In this document: positions 20,248 to 29,823 of the stretch, piece by piece
Layout of the letters: every line of letters begins with the position of its first letter
Numbering within the stretch: position 1 is the stretch's first letter
Notes under the pieces: model-generated
Told to the model about the DNA's origin: nothing
What the model saw: the letters and a program-made list of their open reading frames with translations, nothing else
The model's database searches: none
Made by a program: the position numbers and the translations under genes
Origin: an uncultured Paracoccaceae bacterium
GTDB lineage: Bacteria; Pseudomonadota; Alphaproteobacteria; Rhodobacterales; Rhodobacteraceae
Length of the DNA stretch: 64,000 bases
Direction of reading: 5' to 3'
Assembly (NCBI GenBank): GCA_905182165.1
Contig: CAJJAK010000008.1
Coordinates: 62,001-126,000 of the forward strand

Positions 20248-21026
20248 ATGGTTGAATTTAGGTTACCTAAGAATAGTAGAATAACCGTTGGTAAAACTTG
20301 GCCTCGGCCAAAAAATGCGCAGAACATACGGAAATTCAAGATTTATAGATGGAATCCGGATACTGGTAAGAATCCGAGGCTTGATGTGTACTTTGTAGAT
20401 ATGGATACTTGTGGACCCATGTTTCTTGACGCATTAATTAAAATTAAGAATGAAATAGATCCAACATTAAGCTTTCGTAGATCATGTAGAGAAGGGATTT
20501 GTGGATCATGTGCTATGAATATTGGAGGTTCAAATACATTAGCCTGTATATTTGGGCTTGATGAGATAAAGGGGGATGTTAGTATTTACCCACTTCCTCA
20601 TATGCCGGTCGTTAAAGATTTAATACCTGATTTAACTAATTTTTATGCTCAACATGCTAGTATTATGCCCTGGTTAGAAACTAAAACTGAAAGACCTAAG
20701 GAAGAATGGCGTGAATTTCCAGAAGACAGAAAAAAATTAGATGGTGCTCTATGAGTGTGTAATGTGTGCTGCATGTTCTACATCTTGCCCTAGTTATTGG
20801 TGGAATGGTGATAAATATTTAGGACCAGCGGCTTTGTTGCATGATTTCATTTATAATTGATTCAAGAGATGAAACAACTTCAGAGCGTTTAGATGACTTG
20901 CAAGATCCATTTAAACTATACAGATGTCACACTATAATGAACTGTACGAAAACTTGCCCTAAAGGACTTAATCCTGCAAAATCAATTGCAGAAATAAAGA
21001 AAATGATGGTAGAACGAGCAGCTTGA
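20248..21026 (+). CDS. sdhB: Succinate dehydrogenase iron-sulfur subunit, two frameshifts
   Basis: SdhB carries three iron-sulfur clusters. The plant-type [2Fe-2S] ligands are in [18 protein letters not shown], followed by LACIF. After KKLDGAL at 20754 the frame shifts, and the next segment reads [18 protein letters not shown], the ligands of the second cluster. A further shift near 20845 leads to [16 protein letters not shown] and [17 protein letters not shown] with the remaining ligands. Repaired length is about 259 residues, as expected. It follows sdhA by 23 bp in the operon. Confidence 0.93.
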
Positions 21027-21080
21027 TGGTTAAAAGAGGTAAAGCCCCTTATTAAAATAGATAAATTGTGTGGACTTCTT

Positions 21081-21871
21081 ATGCAGGAAAAACTTGTTAG
21101 CAAAGATCAGATAAACTCTTTTCAAAAAGATGGGGTAGTTTTGTAGGAGTTGATAACTTTATAGAGCTAATTCGGGACGGTATCGAATATAATATGCAGC
21201 AACCTGGTCCGTATGCGGCAGAAAATCTTAAATCAAATGAAGGTGGCAGGTTTTTTGATGACTATTGCAACTGGAATAGAATAAGCCAGTTTAAGGAAGT
21301 GATTCAAAAATCACATGTAGGTGAAGTAGCTGCTCAGTTGATGAAATCGAAACAGGTACAGCTTTTTCATGATCATATTTTAGTTAAGGAACCTGGAACG
21401 TCAAAGCCCACACCGTGGCATCAAGATAGCCCTTATTACTTTGTAGAGGGTAGTCAAACAGTTAGTTTCTGGTCTCCAGTAGATAGAGTTACCGATGCTT
21501 CCCTAAGATGTGTTGCTGGATCACATAAATGGCCAAAACCTGTTTTACCAACGCGCTGGTTAAATGAGGACAGTTTTTATTCAAATGCAGATGAATATAT
21601 GACTGTTCCAGACCCAGATTCTGAAGGTATGAAAATTTTGGAGTGGGATATGGAGCCTGGTGATGCCGTAGCATTTAGTTATGGAATTTTGCATGGAGCG
21701 CGAGGTAATGAAACCAACCAACGTAGAAGGGCTTTTTCATTGAGATTAGTTGGTGATGATGCTCGTTATGTAGAGAGGCCAGGACCGACTTCGCCACCTT
21801 TTTCTGGACATAACATGAAACCAGGAGATCGTCTGCGTGAGGATTGGTTTCCAATAATTTATGAGCGATAA
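21081..21871 (+). CDS. Phytanoyl-CoA dioxygenase (PhyH) family protein, frameshifted near start
   Basis: A second Fe(II)/2-oxoglutarate dioxygenase of the PhyH type, about 262 residues when repaired. TPWHQDSPYYFVEG holds the His and Asp ligands, and FSYGILHGARGNE the distal His. The ATG at 21081 opens MQEKLVSKDQINSFQKDGVV, then the frame breaks near 21140 and resumes as GVDNFIELIRDGIEYNMQQPGPYA. It lies 54 bp after sdhB and shares strand, but a functional link with complex II is not implied. It resembles the PhyH gene at 1562 in the metal site but differs in the loops. Confidence 0.82.
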
Positions 21872-22055
21872 TCTTATTTTAAATAATTCGCTCGAAGGAT
21901 GGCATATCTTTGTAAGAGCGCAGTTGCATCTCAATAAAACAAATATAAAAAAAACTCATTTGTCTTTCTAATTACGAGCATAATTAAGAAATATTAATAT
22001 TTAAGTTTTAAGGCTTAAATCATAGATAATATGAGATCTTTAAGAAAGAGCGCTT

Positions 22056-23356
22056 ATGAAAAGTTTTGATGTGTTGGGTCTGAATCCCAAATTAATGGAA
22101 AAAATTAAAGCTTTAGGTTTAACTGAACCGACACCAATCCAGTATCAAGCAATTCCACACATACTTAATGGTCGAGACGTTATGGGGCTAGCCCAGACTG
22201 GAACTGGAAAAACTGCTGCTTTTGGTTTACCCATTGCACATCGCTTGATGGAGAATCGTGAAAAGCCACATCCAAAATCTGCTCGGGCATTAATCCTTGC
22301 ACCTACGAGAGAGCTTGCTAAGCAAATACAAGAGGCAATAAAAGTATTTGTTAAAGGGAGCCCCATGAAAGTTGGAATGGTTGTTGGGGGCCTCTCGATC
22401 AATCCACAAATTTTTAAAATGCAAAAAGGGATGGATATTTTAGTAGCAACCCCAGGGCGTTTGATTGATTTACTTGAAAGAAAAGCCATAACTTTAGAGT
22501 TCACTAATTATTTGGTATTGGATGAAGCAGATCAAATGCTTGACCTAGGTTTTATCCATGCTTTGCGTCAAATCGCACCTCTTTTGGCAACTGAGCGTCA
22601 AACAATGTTATTTTCAGCAACGATGCCAAAGCACATGAATGAGCTTGCATCAACCTATTTGAAAAGCCCTGACAATGATAATTCCAAATGGTGAAATGGG
22701 ATTGGGTGAAACTACTCCTGTAAATGTAACTCAAGGTGATAAACCAAAGGGTGAAACATCACCTACTGAGTTTGCATTCAAAAAGAAATTAGAAAATGAA
22801 GGTAAGGAATACAAAGAAGTAAATTATCAAAAAGATATTCATTCTTTAGGATTCAATTCAAAATTTGGTGGAAAAGAGGCAACTAAGTTTGTTGGTATAA
22901 ACCCTAACAATACTGTATTTGATAATACAAACTCAATGTACTCCAATCCTAACAATTTTACTCATAAAGGTAAATTTAGATCTACCTAATGTGCCAGAAA
23001 ATTATGTACACCGGATAGGGCGAACTGCCAGGGCAGGGGCATCTGGTATTGCCATAGCTTTTTGTGCAATGCCAGAAATGAAAGACTTGATAGCCATCGA
23101 AAAAAAATTAAATTCAAGTATTGATGTTGCTGGTGGAGTGCGTTGGGAAAAAGTTCCAGAAGAACTTGTAAAAAGAAATCGCCAAGGAAAAAGGAACAAT
23201 AAGAAACCAAACAAAAATAATAATAAAAGCTTTGGTAGATCTGATAATTTACATGAACAAAATGTTACTAGTTTTACTCGAGACGATGGAGCTCAGCCAA
23301 AGAACAAAAAAAAGAAACGCCGTTCTGGTGCTCGGATTAAGAAAAAGGTATTATAA
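22056..23356 (+). CDS. DEAD-box RNA helicase (RhlE-like), internal segment replaced
   Basis: The first RecA domain is complete: Q motif PTPIQYQAIP, Walker A QTGTGKTAAFGLP, PTRELAKQI, TPGRLIDLL, DEADQMLDLGF and the SAT motif MLFSATMPKH. After YLKSPD, near 22675, the expected second-domain motifs IV and V are absent and an unrelated 100-residue frame occupies the space. The helicase resumes at 22980 as LDLPNVPENYVHRIGRTARAG (motif VI), followed by a Lys/Arg/Asn-rich tail ending KKKRRSGARIKKKVL. As written it cannot be an active helicase. RhlE-type proteins act in ribosome assembly and RNA turnover, especially in the cold. Confidence 0.85.
22680..22985 (+). other. Foreign 306-bp patch inside the helicase gene
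   Basis: Across this stretch helicase similarity disappears, while one frame (from 22675) stays open for about 100 codons. Its product is hydrophilic and rich in Asn, Lys and Gly (for example FGGKEATKFVGINPNN), and I do not recognise it. Its length is a little shorter than the helicase segment it replaces, which I estimate at 110-125 residues. The right junction lies in the shared letters aatttagatct. Confidence 0.7.
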
Positions 23357-23360
23357 ATTC

Positions 23361-23390
23361 AAATATTATTTAGGTAAATATTATTTAGGA
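23361..23390. repeat. Two 15-bp tandem units
   Basis: aaatattatttagg occurs twice head to tail with a period of 15 bp (23361-23375 and 23376-23390), differing only in the last base. It lies just after the helicase stop codon and has no obvious role. Confidence 0.7.
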
Positions 23391-23400
23391 TTTTAAAGTA

Positions 23401-23571
23401 ATGAAGATTCAAACTCATGTACTCGTAGTTGGAGTAGGTTTAGCAAAATTATTTGCTGCTGGTGAAGTTGTCGGCTTTAGTGGATGTGGGTATCATGTTT
23501 ATAACACTTTAGAAGGTACTTTTCTTGATGGATGCATGCTTTCGGAGTTAATTACTGGTAAGTTTGCGTAG
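23401..23571 (+). pseudogene. Internally deleted FAD-binding dehydrogenase remnant
   Basis: A 56-codon frame starts MKIQTHVLVVGVGLAK, the beginning of a FAD-binding Rossmann fold. It jumps straight to LFAAGEVVGFSGCGYHVYN and ends with a GTFLDGCMLSELITGKFA tail. These are the N-terminus and C-terminus of fumarate-reductase/tricarballylate-dehydrogenase-like flavoproteins, normally some 450 or more residues apart. Only about one tenth of the gene remains and the frame is kept across the join. It precedes the DUF1989 gene by 9 bp, so the complete gene may have been its operon partner. Confidence 0.7.
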
Positions 23572-23580
23572 GGTGAGAAA

Positions 23581-24450
23581 ATGAAGAAAATTAATCTAGA
23601 TAGAGCAAGACCCCAGGACGCTGACAAGTTGCAAGCGGTGGAACCAGTAATTTGCTATAATCCATCTACATTAGAGAATTATGATTTTACTATTTATGAA
23701 GCTGTCCGTCACACGATGAAAAAGATAAATAGTGAACTTATTCCACCCCGGTCAGCTAGCTGTATTAACGTAAATGCTGGTCAGTTTTTTCGAATTAAAT
23801 CAGTTGATGGACCACAGGTTGGTGATTTAAATTTGTGGAGTAGGGAAGAACTATCGGAGTTTTTTTATTCTGGAAAAACGAGAGCTTTGTATGGAACTCA
23901 TGTGTCAACAAAAGATCGTCTTTGGTCAAGTTTACCCACAATGCGACCAATGGCTACGATAACGCACGATACGTTAGATTGGTACGGCTTTGATTCATTT
24001 GGCGGTTCAGTTCATGATATTATTGGCACTCGTTGTGACCCCTACACAAATAATTTGATTTCGGGTGGAGGGCAGTATCATTACTGTTGCCACTCTAATT
24101 TATGCAGAGCTCTATCAAAACATTGTGATTTGAAATTAAATATAGCTGAAAAATATGTACATGATGTTTTGAATGTCTTCATGTGTACTGGATTTACCCG
24201 TGATAATGAAATATAATTTATTACTAAAGTTAATAAAATGATTTTATTGAATTTTTTGCAGAAATAGACCTGCTTGGTGCTTTAAGTGCCTGCCCTGGTG
24301 GAAATTGTGCTTCCGAACACTCAAGCGACCAGGCAAATTGTTATCCATTGGAAATTGAAGTCTTCAGAGTTGATCCTAATAAATTAATTGGTTGGCAAAA
24401 AGCCACTATAAATCAATATGATCGATCTCACGGTTTATCTGAAAAATAAT
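23581..24450 (+). CDS. DUF1989 / urea-carboxylase-associated family protein, frameshifted
   Basis: A protein of about 280 residues. PPRSASCINVNAGQFFRIKSVDGPQVGDLNLW and THVSTKDRLWSSLPTMRPM match the DUF1989 family often found beside urea carboxylase. After TGFTRDNEI at 24216 the frame shifts; the remainder reads through DLLGALSACPGGNCASEHSS and ends at 24450. Conserved Cys residues in GGNC and in DPYTN...CCHSNLC may bind metal. The biochemical role is poorly defined; an aminomethyltransferase-like or amidohydrolase link has been suggested by context only. No urea carboxylase gene is in view. Confidence 0.7.
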
Positions 24451-24465
24451 TTGTAACTTATTAAT

Positions 24466-25453
24466 TTAACAATACCTCTCTACTCCAGTTACTTGTGCAT
24501 CAGAGTACCGGTCTCCGTGCGCCCAACCAGCTGGTAGTATTTTATTTATTTCTGCCCGATCTTCATCGGTGAACAATATTTCAGTGCCTGAAATAAAATC
24601 TCTTAAATTTCTTGCAGATCTTGTTCCTGGGATTGGTATAGTGTGGTTACCTTGATCTAATGTCCATGCGATTGAGGTGCCTGCTGCAGTCCAACCTCTT
24701 AAAGCACAAAATTCCCTGAATGTTTTTATTATTTCCATATTTTTTGAAAAATTAGGTTCGAGAAAACGTGGTTGGCTTTTCCGAAAATCTGTCTCAGAGA
24801 AATTAGATGGTATTACGTTTGTATCAGATAAGATCCCTCTACCAAGAGGAGAGAAAGGTACAAATGTAATGCCCAATTCTTGACAGGTTTGCAGCATCCC
24901 TAAATCAGGATAACGCGTCCAAAGAGAGTACTCATTTTGGATTGCTGTTACTTGATGAATTTTAGAAGCTCGTCTTAAGGAACTTGGAGAAATTTCTGAA
25001 AAACCAAAACCTCCAATTTTACCTTCTTCAATAAATTTTGTTAGGGTACCCGTTACATTTTCAATATCATATTTATAATCTCTTCTATGAATGTAGTATA
25101 ACGGAATATAGTTCTACTTTTAAGCGTGTTAGTGATCCTTCCAACGCATTTCTTAAACCCGCCTCGGAATTATCATTAGTGCCTCTGGGGGCTCCTTTAA
25201 CAATTCCTCCTTTTGTAGCAATGTTAAAGTGATATTTATTTTTAGATTGATACTCACCGATTATATTTTCTGAAATTCCCCAACCATACATTTCTGCCGT
25301 GTCTAAGAAGTTAATTCCAACATTCCTAGCTTCGTCTAAGCACTTAAAAGATTCTTCTTTTGTTGTAGAATCATAGAACCCTGCAAAACTCATACAGCCT
25401 AAGCCAACTTCACTTACATTTAAGTCCAAATTTCCAAGTTTACGCTGTTTCAT
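24466..25453 (-). CDS. Aldo/keto reductase, frameshifted
   Basis: An NAD(P)H-dependent TIM-barrel reductase of about 328 residues. The N-terminus [20 protein letters not shown] and the catalytic Asp/Tyr region [11 protein letters not shown] are clear, followed by the Lys in NIATKGG. The frame breaks near 25110 (after LTRLKVE), continues through the YYIHRR region and the [13 protein letters not shown] block, and ends with the cofactor-binding [13 protein letters not shown]. It overlaps deoD by 4 bp (ATGA), so the two are probably translated together. The substrate is unknown. Confidence 0.85.
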
Positions 25454-26154
25454 GAAAATGCTGCCTCCAGTGCTATCTCAACCATCTCACCAAATGATCG
25501 TTCTCGATCTTCGGATGGGAGAGCTTCATGCGTTATTAAATGATCACTTACAGTTAAAATAGCAAGTGCTCTCCTGTCGTATCGAGCAGCTAAAGTATAC
25601 AATTCTGCTGCCTCCATCTCGACTGCTAATACGCCATGCCGCCTCATTTCAAGATCAATATCTTGGTGTTCTGAATAGAAAACATCAGAAGAAAATATAT
25701 TCCCAATATGTACTTTTGACTTTCTCTTTTTTGACACTTTTGCTGCTTCATTTAACAAATCCCAGTTTGCAGTTGCCGCAAAGTTTAAATCTTTAAAAAT
25801 TGGCCTGTTCATGGAAGACATACTAGAGGCAGACATTGCCAAAATAATATCCCGAATACCAACTTTGTCTGACATTCCACCACATGAACCGATACGGATT
25901 AGTGTTTGAACGTCGTAGTCTTTTATTAACTCATTTGCATATATGGATAATGAAGGCATGCCCATGCCAGATCCGTGGATAGTAACTTTATTACCTCTCC
26001 ATGTGCCCGTATATCCTAACATGCCTCGAACTTCATTTACTAGTTTTGGGTTTTCTAGAAATGTTTCAGCTGCCCACTTTGCCCTATATGGATCTCCTGG
26101 TAAAAGTACCGTTTCAGCAATGTCAGTTTTTTTTGCACCGATATGAATGGTCAT
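25450..26154 (-). CDS. deoD: Purine nucleoside phosphorylase DeoD-type
   Basis: This is the hexameric bacterial phosphorylase that splits purine (deoxy)nucleosides with phosphate. [22 protein letters not shown] is the standard N-terminus; [10 protein letters not shown] and [12 protein letters not shown] are the phosphate- and ribose-binding segments; LTVSDHLI holds the catalytic Asp. The frame is open from 26166, but the ATG at 26154 is preceded by ggagag at good spacing and matches family starts. Length is about 234 residues. The aldo/keto reductase is downstream in the same unit. Confidence 0.92.
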   Translation of the reverse strand: MTIHIGAKKTDIAETVLLPGDPYRAKWAAETFLENPKLVNEVRGMLGYTGTWRGNKVTIHGSGMGMPSLSIYANELIKDYDVQTLIRIGSCGGMSDKVGIRDIILAMSASSMSSMNRPIFKDLNFAATANWDLLNEAAKVSKKRKSKVHIGNIFSSDVFYSEHQDIDLEMRRHGVLAVEMEAAELYTLAARYDRRALAILTVSDHLITHEALPSEDRERSFGEMVEIALEAAFS

Positions 26155-26300
26155 TGGGCTCTCCATTTAGTTTTAATTAATTTTCTAATTTTTACATTTC
26201 AATAAATATATATTATTAAAATTTTTATGTATTGCCTGCGTGGATAGCATAAACAAAATAATTGTGACAATGGTTTATCATTTCTTAATCGAAGTTTTCT

Positions 26301-28316
26301 CTAAAAAACCACGTTGTTCAAGTAGGCTTTTACGTCTGGTAGCTTCCCACGAAAATTAATGTATGCCTCTTCTGGTGGAACAGAACCTCCTTTTGATAAA
26401 ATACAATCATGCAAAGCCTTTGCTGTTTTGACATCAAACGGATCATTTTTTTCTTCAAATGCGTTGAATGCGTCGGCATCCATTACTTCTGACCACATGT
26501 AAGAATAATATCCAGAAGAGTAGCCATCTCCAGAAAAGATGTGAGAAAATTGAGATATTGCATGTCGCATATCAATAGCAGATGGCATACCAATATTTTT
26601 CAATACTTCATTTTGTCTTTGTAGTGGGTCTTTTGGAACAGAACCTTCATGAAAAGATAAATCAACTATTGCAGATGCAACATATTCAACAGTGCTGAAT
26701 CCTTGGTCTATATTTTTTGCCTTGTGTAACTTGTTGATCAATTGTTCTGAAATGGGTTGTCCAGTTTCATAATGTACTGCAAATTTTTGTAATATTTCAG
26801 GCACTTCTAACCAATGTTCAAATAATTGACTTGGAAGCTCTACAAAATCTCTTGCTACGGAAGTTCCTGAGACAAAAGGGTACGAAACATCAGATAAAAT
26901 TACGTGTAGTGCATGGCCAAATTCATGAAATAGGGTTGTTGCTTCATCAAAACTTAACAAGCAAGGTTTACCTTCTTTGGGCATCGTAAAATTACATATA
27001 TTTAAAACTATGGGGCGTACATTTCCATCAAACTTAGATTGCCCTCGAAAGGAGGAACACCATGCTCCAGAGCGTTTAGAACTGCGAGCATAATAATCAC
27101 CAATAAAAATTGCCATGTGCTCCCCGTCTCTTTTAACTTCCCATGCGCGAGCATCGGGATGATATAGACTTAATTCAATAGATGTAAAATCGAGATTGAA
27201 TAAGCGTTTCGCACAGTAGAAAGCTGCTTCAATTATTTTGTTCAATTGTAAATGATTTTGTATTTCAACTTCATTTATGTTGAAGTTGTTAAGTCGCCTT
27301 TTTTCTGAATAATATCTCCAATCCCAAGGTTGGAGAACATCATTCACACCGTCGTTTGACAATAAATTTTGGAGCTGTTTTGAATCGTTTTCAGCCTTTA
27401 GTTTTGCTGGCTTCCAAACCGACATTAAAAGCTCTTTTACGTTCTCAGGTGTTTTGGCCATTTCCGTTTCAAGTTTAAAATTTGAAAAATTGTCATATCC
27501 TAATATCTGTGAGCGTTCTTTTCTTAATTCCAAAGTTTCTAAAACGATTGCTAAATTATTAGTATCACCTTTGTTATTGCCTCTTGAAACCCACGCTTCA
27601 TACACTTTTCTTCTTAGGTGTCTATGAGATGAGAATTGTAAAAATGGAACGACTGTTGATCGACTGAGTGTCATAACATAACCACCCACATTTTGCTCAT
27701 TTGCATTTTTTGAAAGTGAATCGATTAAGAACTCTGGTAATCCGTCTAAATCATTAGAACTTAGTGTCAGATACCAAGAGCTTTCGTCTGCTAACAAATT
27801 TTGAGAAAATTTAGTTCCTAAAATTGCTAATTTTGACATAATCTCTTGATAACGTATCTTTTCTGTTTCTACTAACTTTGCACCTGCTCTAATAAACATT
27901 TGGTGGTATAAGTGAGTTATTCGGATTTGTTCCTTTGTTAATCTCGTTTTATCATTATTTTCAAATATCGTTTTTACTCGCGCCCAAAGCTTTGAATTAG
28001 TCAAAATTTCTGAATTAAATTGGGCTAATTGAGGGGCGATTTTTAATTGTATATTTTGTCTTTCTACATTGCTATCTGCTCCTGTTAGATTAAAAAAAAC
28101 TCGGCTGACTTTGTTTAAAACATTATCTGCTTTTTCCATTTCTTCTATTGTGTTTTTAAAAGTAGGCACATCTTTATTTGAATATATTTTTTTATAATTA
28201 GTCTTGGCTTTTGCCATGGCCAAACTAAAAGCTTCTTCAAAATGGATATCTTGTATTTGAGAGAATGGTGGCATTTCATACTGACCAGTCCATCTTTCTA
28301 ATAAAGGGTTTGTCAT
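26301..28316 (-). CDS. M3 family metallopeptidase (oligopeptidase A / dipeptidyl carboxypeptidase type)
   Basis: An intact cytoplasmic zinc peptidase of about 671 residues. The zinc site is TTLFHEFGHALH (HExxH), with the third ligand expected about 25 residues on, in the FVELPSQLFEHW block. RSGAWCSSFRGQ and the C-terminal FSHIFSGDGYSSGYYSYMWSE segment are family hallmarks. It degrades short peptides. The long frame begins at a TTG at 28328, but the ATG at 28316 has ggag six to seven bases upstream. The large size and undamaged frame stand out among its neighbours. Confidence 0.93.
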   Translation of the reverse strand: MTNPLLERWTGQYEMPPFSQIQDIHFEEAFSLAMAKAKTNYKKIYSNKDVPTFKNTIEEMEKADNVLNKVSRVFFNLTGADSNVERQNIQLKIAPQLAQFNSEILTNSKLWARVKTIFENNDKTRLTKEQIRITHLYHQMFIRAGAKLVETEKIRYQEIMSKLAILGTKFSQNLLADESSWYLTLSSNDLDGLPEFLIDSLSKNANEQNVGGYVMTLSRSTVVPFLQFSSHRHLRRKVYEAWVSRGNNKGDTNNLAIVLETLELRKERSQILGYDNFSNFKLETEMAKTPENVKELLMSVWKPAKLKAENDSKQLQNLLSNDGVNDVLQPWDWRYYSEKRRLNNFNINEVEIQNHLQLNKIIEAAFYCAKRLFNLDFTSIELSLYHPDARAWEVKRDGEHMAIFIGDYYARSSKRSGAWCSSFRGQSKFDGNVRPIVLNICNFTMPKEGKPCLLSFDEATTLFHEFGHALHVILSDVSYPFVSGTSVARDFVELPSQLFEHWLEVPEILQKFAVHYETGQPISEQLINKLHKAKNIDQGFSTVEYVASAIVDLSFHEGSVPKDPLQRQNEVLKNIGMPSAIDMRHAISQFSHIFSGDGYSSGYYSYMWSEVMDADAFNAFEEKNDPFDVKTAKALHDCILSKGGSVPPEEAYINFRGKLPDVKAYLNNVVF

Positions 28317-28424
28317 TTTATTCTCCAATTCTCTGAATTAATAGTTATTTAATAAAAATGAAAGATTCCAGTCTTAAACACTCGACTTATAGTAAAAAAT
28401 ATTTATGACTTTGAGGGTAAATTC

Positions 28425-29622
28425 ATGGGGAAGAAAATGAAAAAAAATACTTATACTGGCATTAGAACAACCGCAATTCATGCTGGCGAAGGTCCAGATC
28501 CTGCAACAAATGCCTCTGCTCCGCCTCTTCATATGTCATCCACATTTGTAAGTGAAGAAGCTGGAGGTTTTTCTGCTCATGATTTGACGGAAGATAGCCC
28601 TTGGTTGTATGCCCGTTGGGCTAATCCAACTGTTTCTATGCTAGAACAAAAAATTGCAGCAATTGAAGGTGTTGAGGAAGCACTTTGCACCGCCTCTGGT
28701 ATGGCAGCGGCTGCAGCAATATTTATGACATTCTTGTCTTCTGGTGATCATGTTATTGTGTCTGATGTATCTTACGCAGGTGTAGCAGAGCTAGCAAGAG
28801 ATACACTACCCCGGTTTGGAATTGAGACCACATTTGTGGATATGTCTGATCTGGAAGCATTATCCGAAGCCATTCAAACTAATACAAAATTGATTCATAT
28901 TGAAACACCAGTTAATCCTATCTTGCGGTTAACTGACATTAAGGCAGTTAAAAAGATTGCAAGCAAAGCAGGTGCCTTATTGTCTGCTGATTGTACATTT
29001 TCAACACCAATAGGAACTAAAGCAAATGATTTTGGTATTGATATTATGATTCATAGCGCCACCAAATACATGGGAGGCCATAGTGATATTTGTGCAGGAG
29101 CTGTTGCCGCATCATCTAAACACATGGATGTTATCTGGAATATTTCAAAAAACATAGGGGGTAGTTTAAGTGATTATACTGTTTGGCTTTTGGAGAGAAG
29201 TTTAAAAACCATGGCACTACGCGTGAAGGCGCAAAATAAAAACGCAAAGAAAATGGCCAAATGGTTGGAGAAACATCCATTGGTAGCCAAGGTATATTAC
29301 CCTGGATTAAAAAGCCATCCAGACCACGCATTGGCCAAAAAACAGATGAAAGGATACTCGGGCATGTTATCTTTTGAGTTAATTGATAGTCTAGATCCTA
29401 ACAAATTTATGAAGCAATTAAAACTAGTAAAACAATCTATGAGCCTAGCAGGTGTAGAGTCTACAATTTTGTCTCCAACCCATACAAGCCATGCCTTATT
29501 GAGCCCTCAAGAAAGAGCCCATAAAAAGTTACAAAAATTTTGCAGGTGAAGGTATTTTTAGAATGTCTGTCGGATTGGAAGATGTAGAGGATTTAATCTT
29601 AGATTTGGAAAGAGTACTTTGA
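28425..29622 (+). CDS. Cys/Met-metabolism PLP enzyme (methionine gamma-lyase / cystathionine synthase-lyase type), frameshifted
   Basis: A trans-sulfuration-type PLP enzyme. GIRTTAIHAGEGPDPATNASAPP opens the fold, YARWANPTVSMLEQKIA follows, and IMIHSATKYMGGHSD carries the PLP lysine. The substrate end VESTILSPTHTSHALLSPQER is normal. The frame then shifts near 29530; the other frame reads FAGEGIFRMSVGLEDVEDL and stops at 29622, giving about 398 residues. The choice between gamma-lyase and gamma-synthase is not possible by eye. It lies 200 bp upstream of the FAD-GcvT gene. Confidence 0.82.
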
Positions 29623-29823
29623 GGGTTTAGTGAATAAATTCTAGGATTTCCATATTAATGGTGTGTTTACTTGATTTTAAATTGTAAAAAATTTTAAAAA
29701 TATGATAATCAAAATTAGAATTTAACTAAATAAGTCGGATTTGGGTGTGTTTCAGTCGGCAAATTGAGTTACTTTTTTTATAATTCTGCGAGTTGTAATA
29801 AAATAGAATTTCGGAGTTTTGGT

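Noticed and set aside
22145..22504. 119-codon minus-strand ORF opposite the helicase
   Set aside because: It mirrors conserved helicase motifs in reverse and has no family resemblance or ribosome site.
23361..23390. CRISPR array or phase-variation repeat
   Set aside because: Only two short A/T-rich units without spacers; no cas genes in the window.
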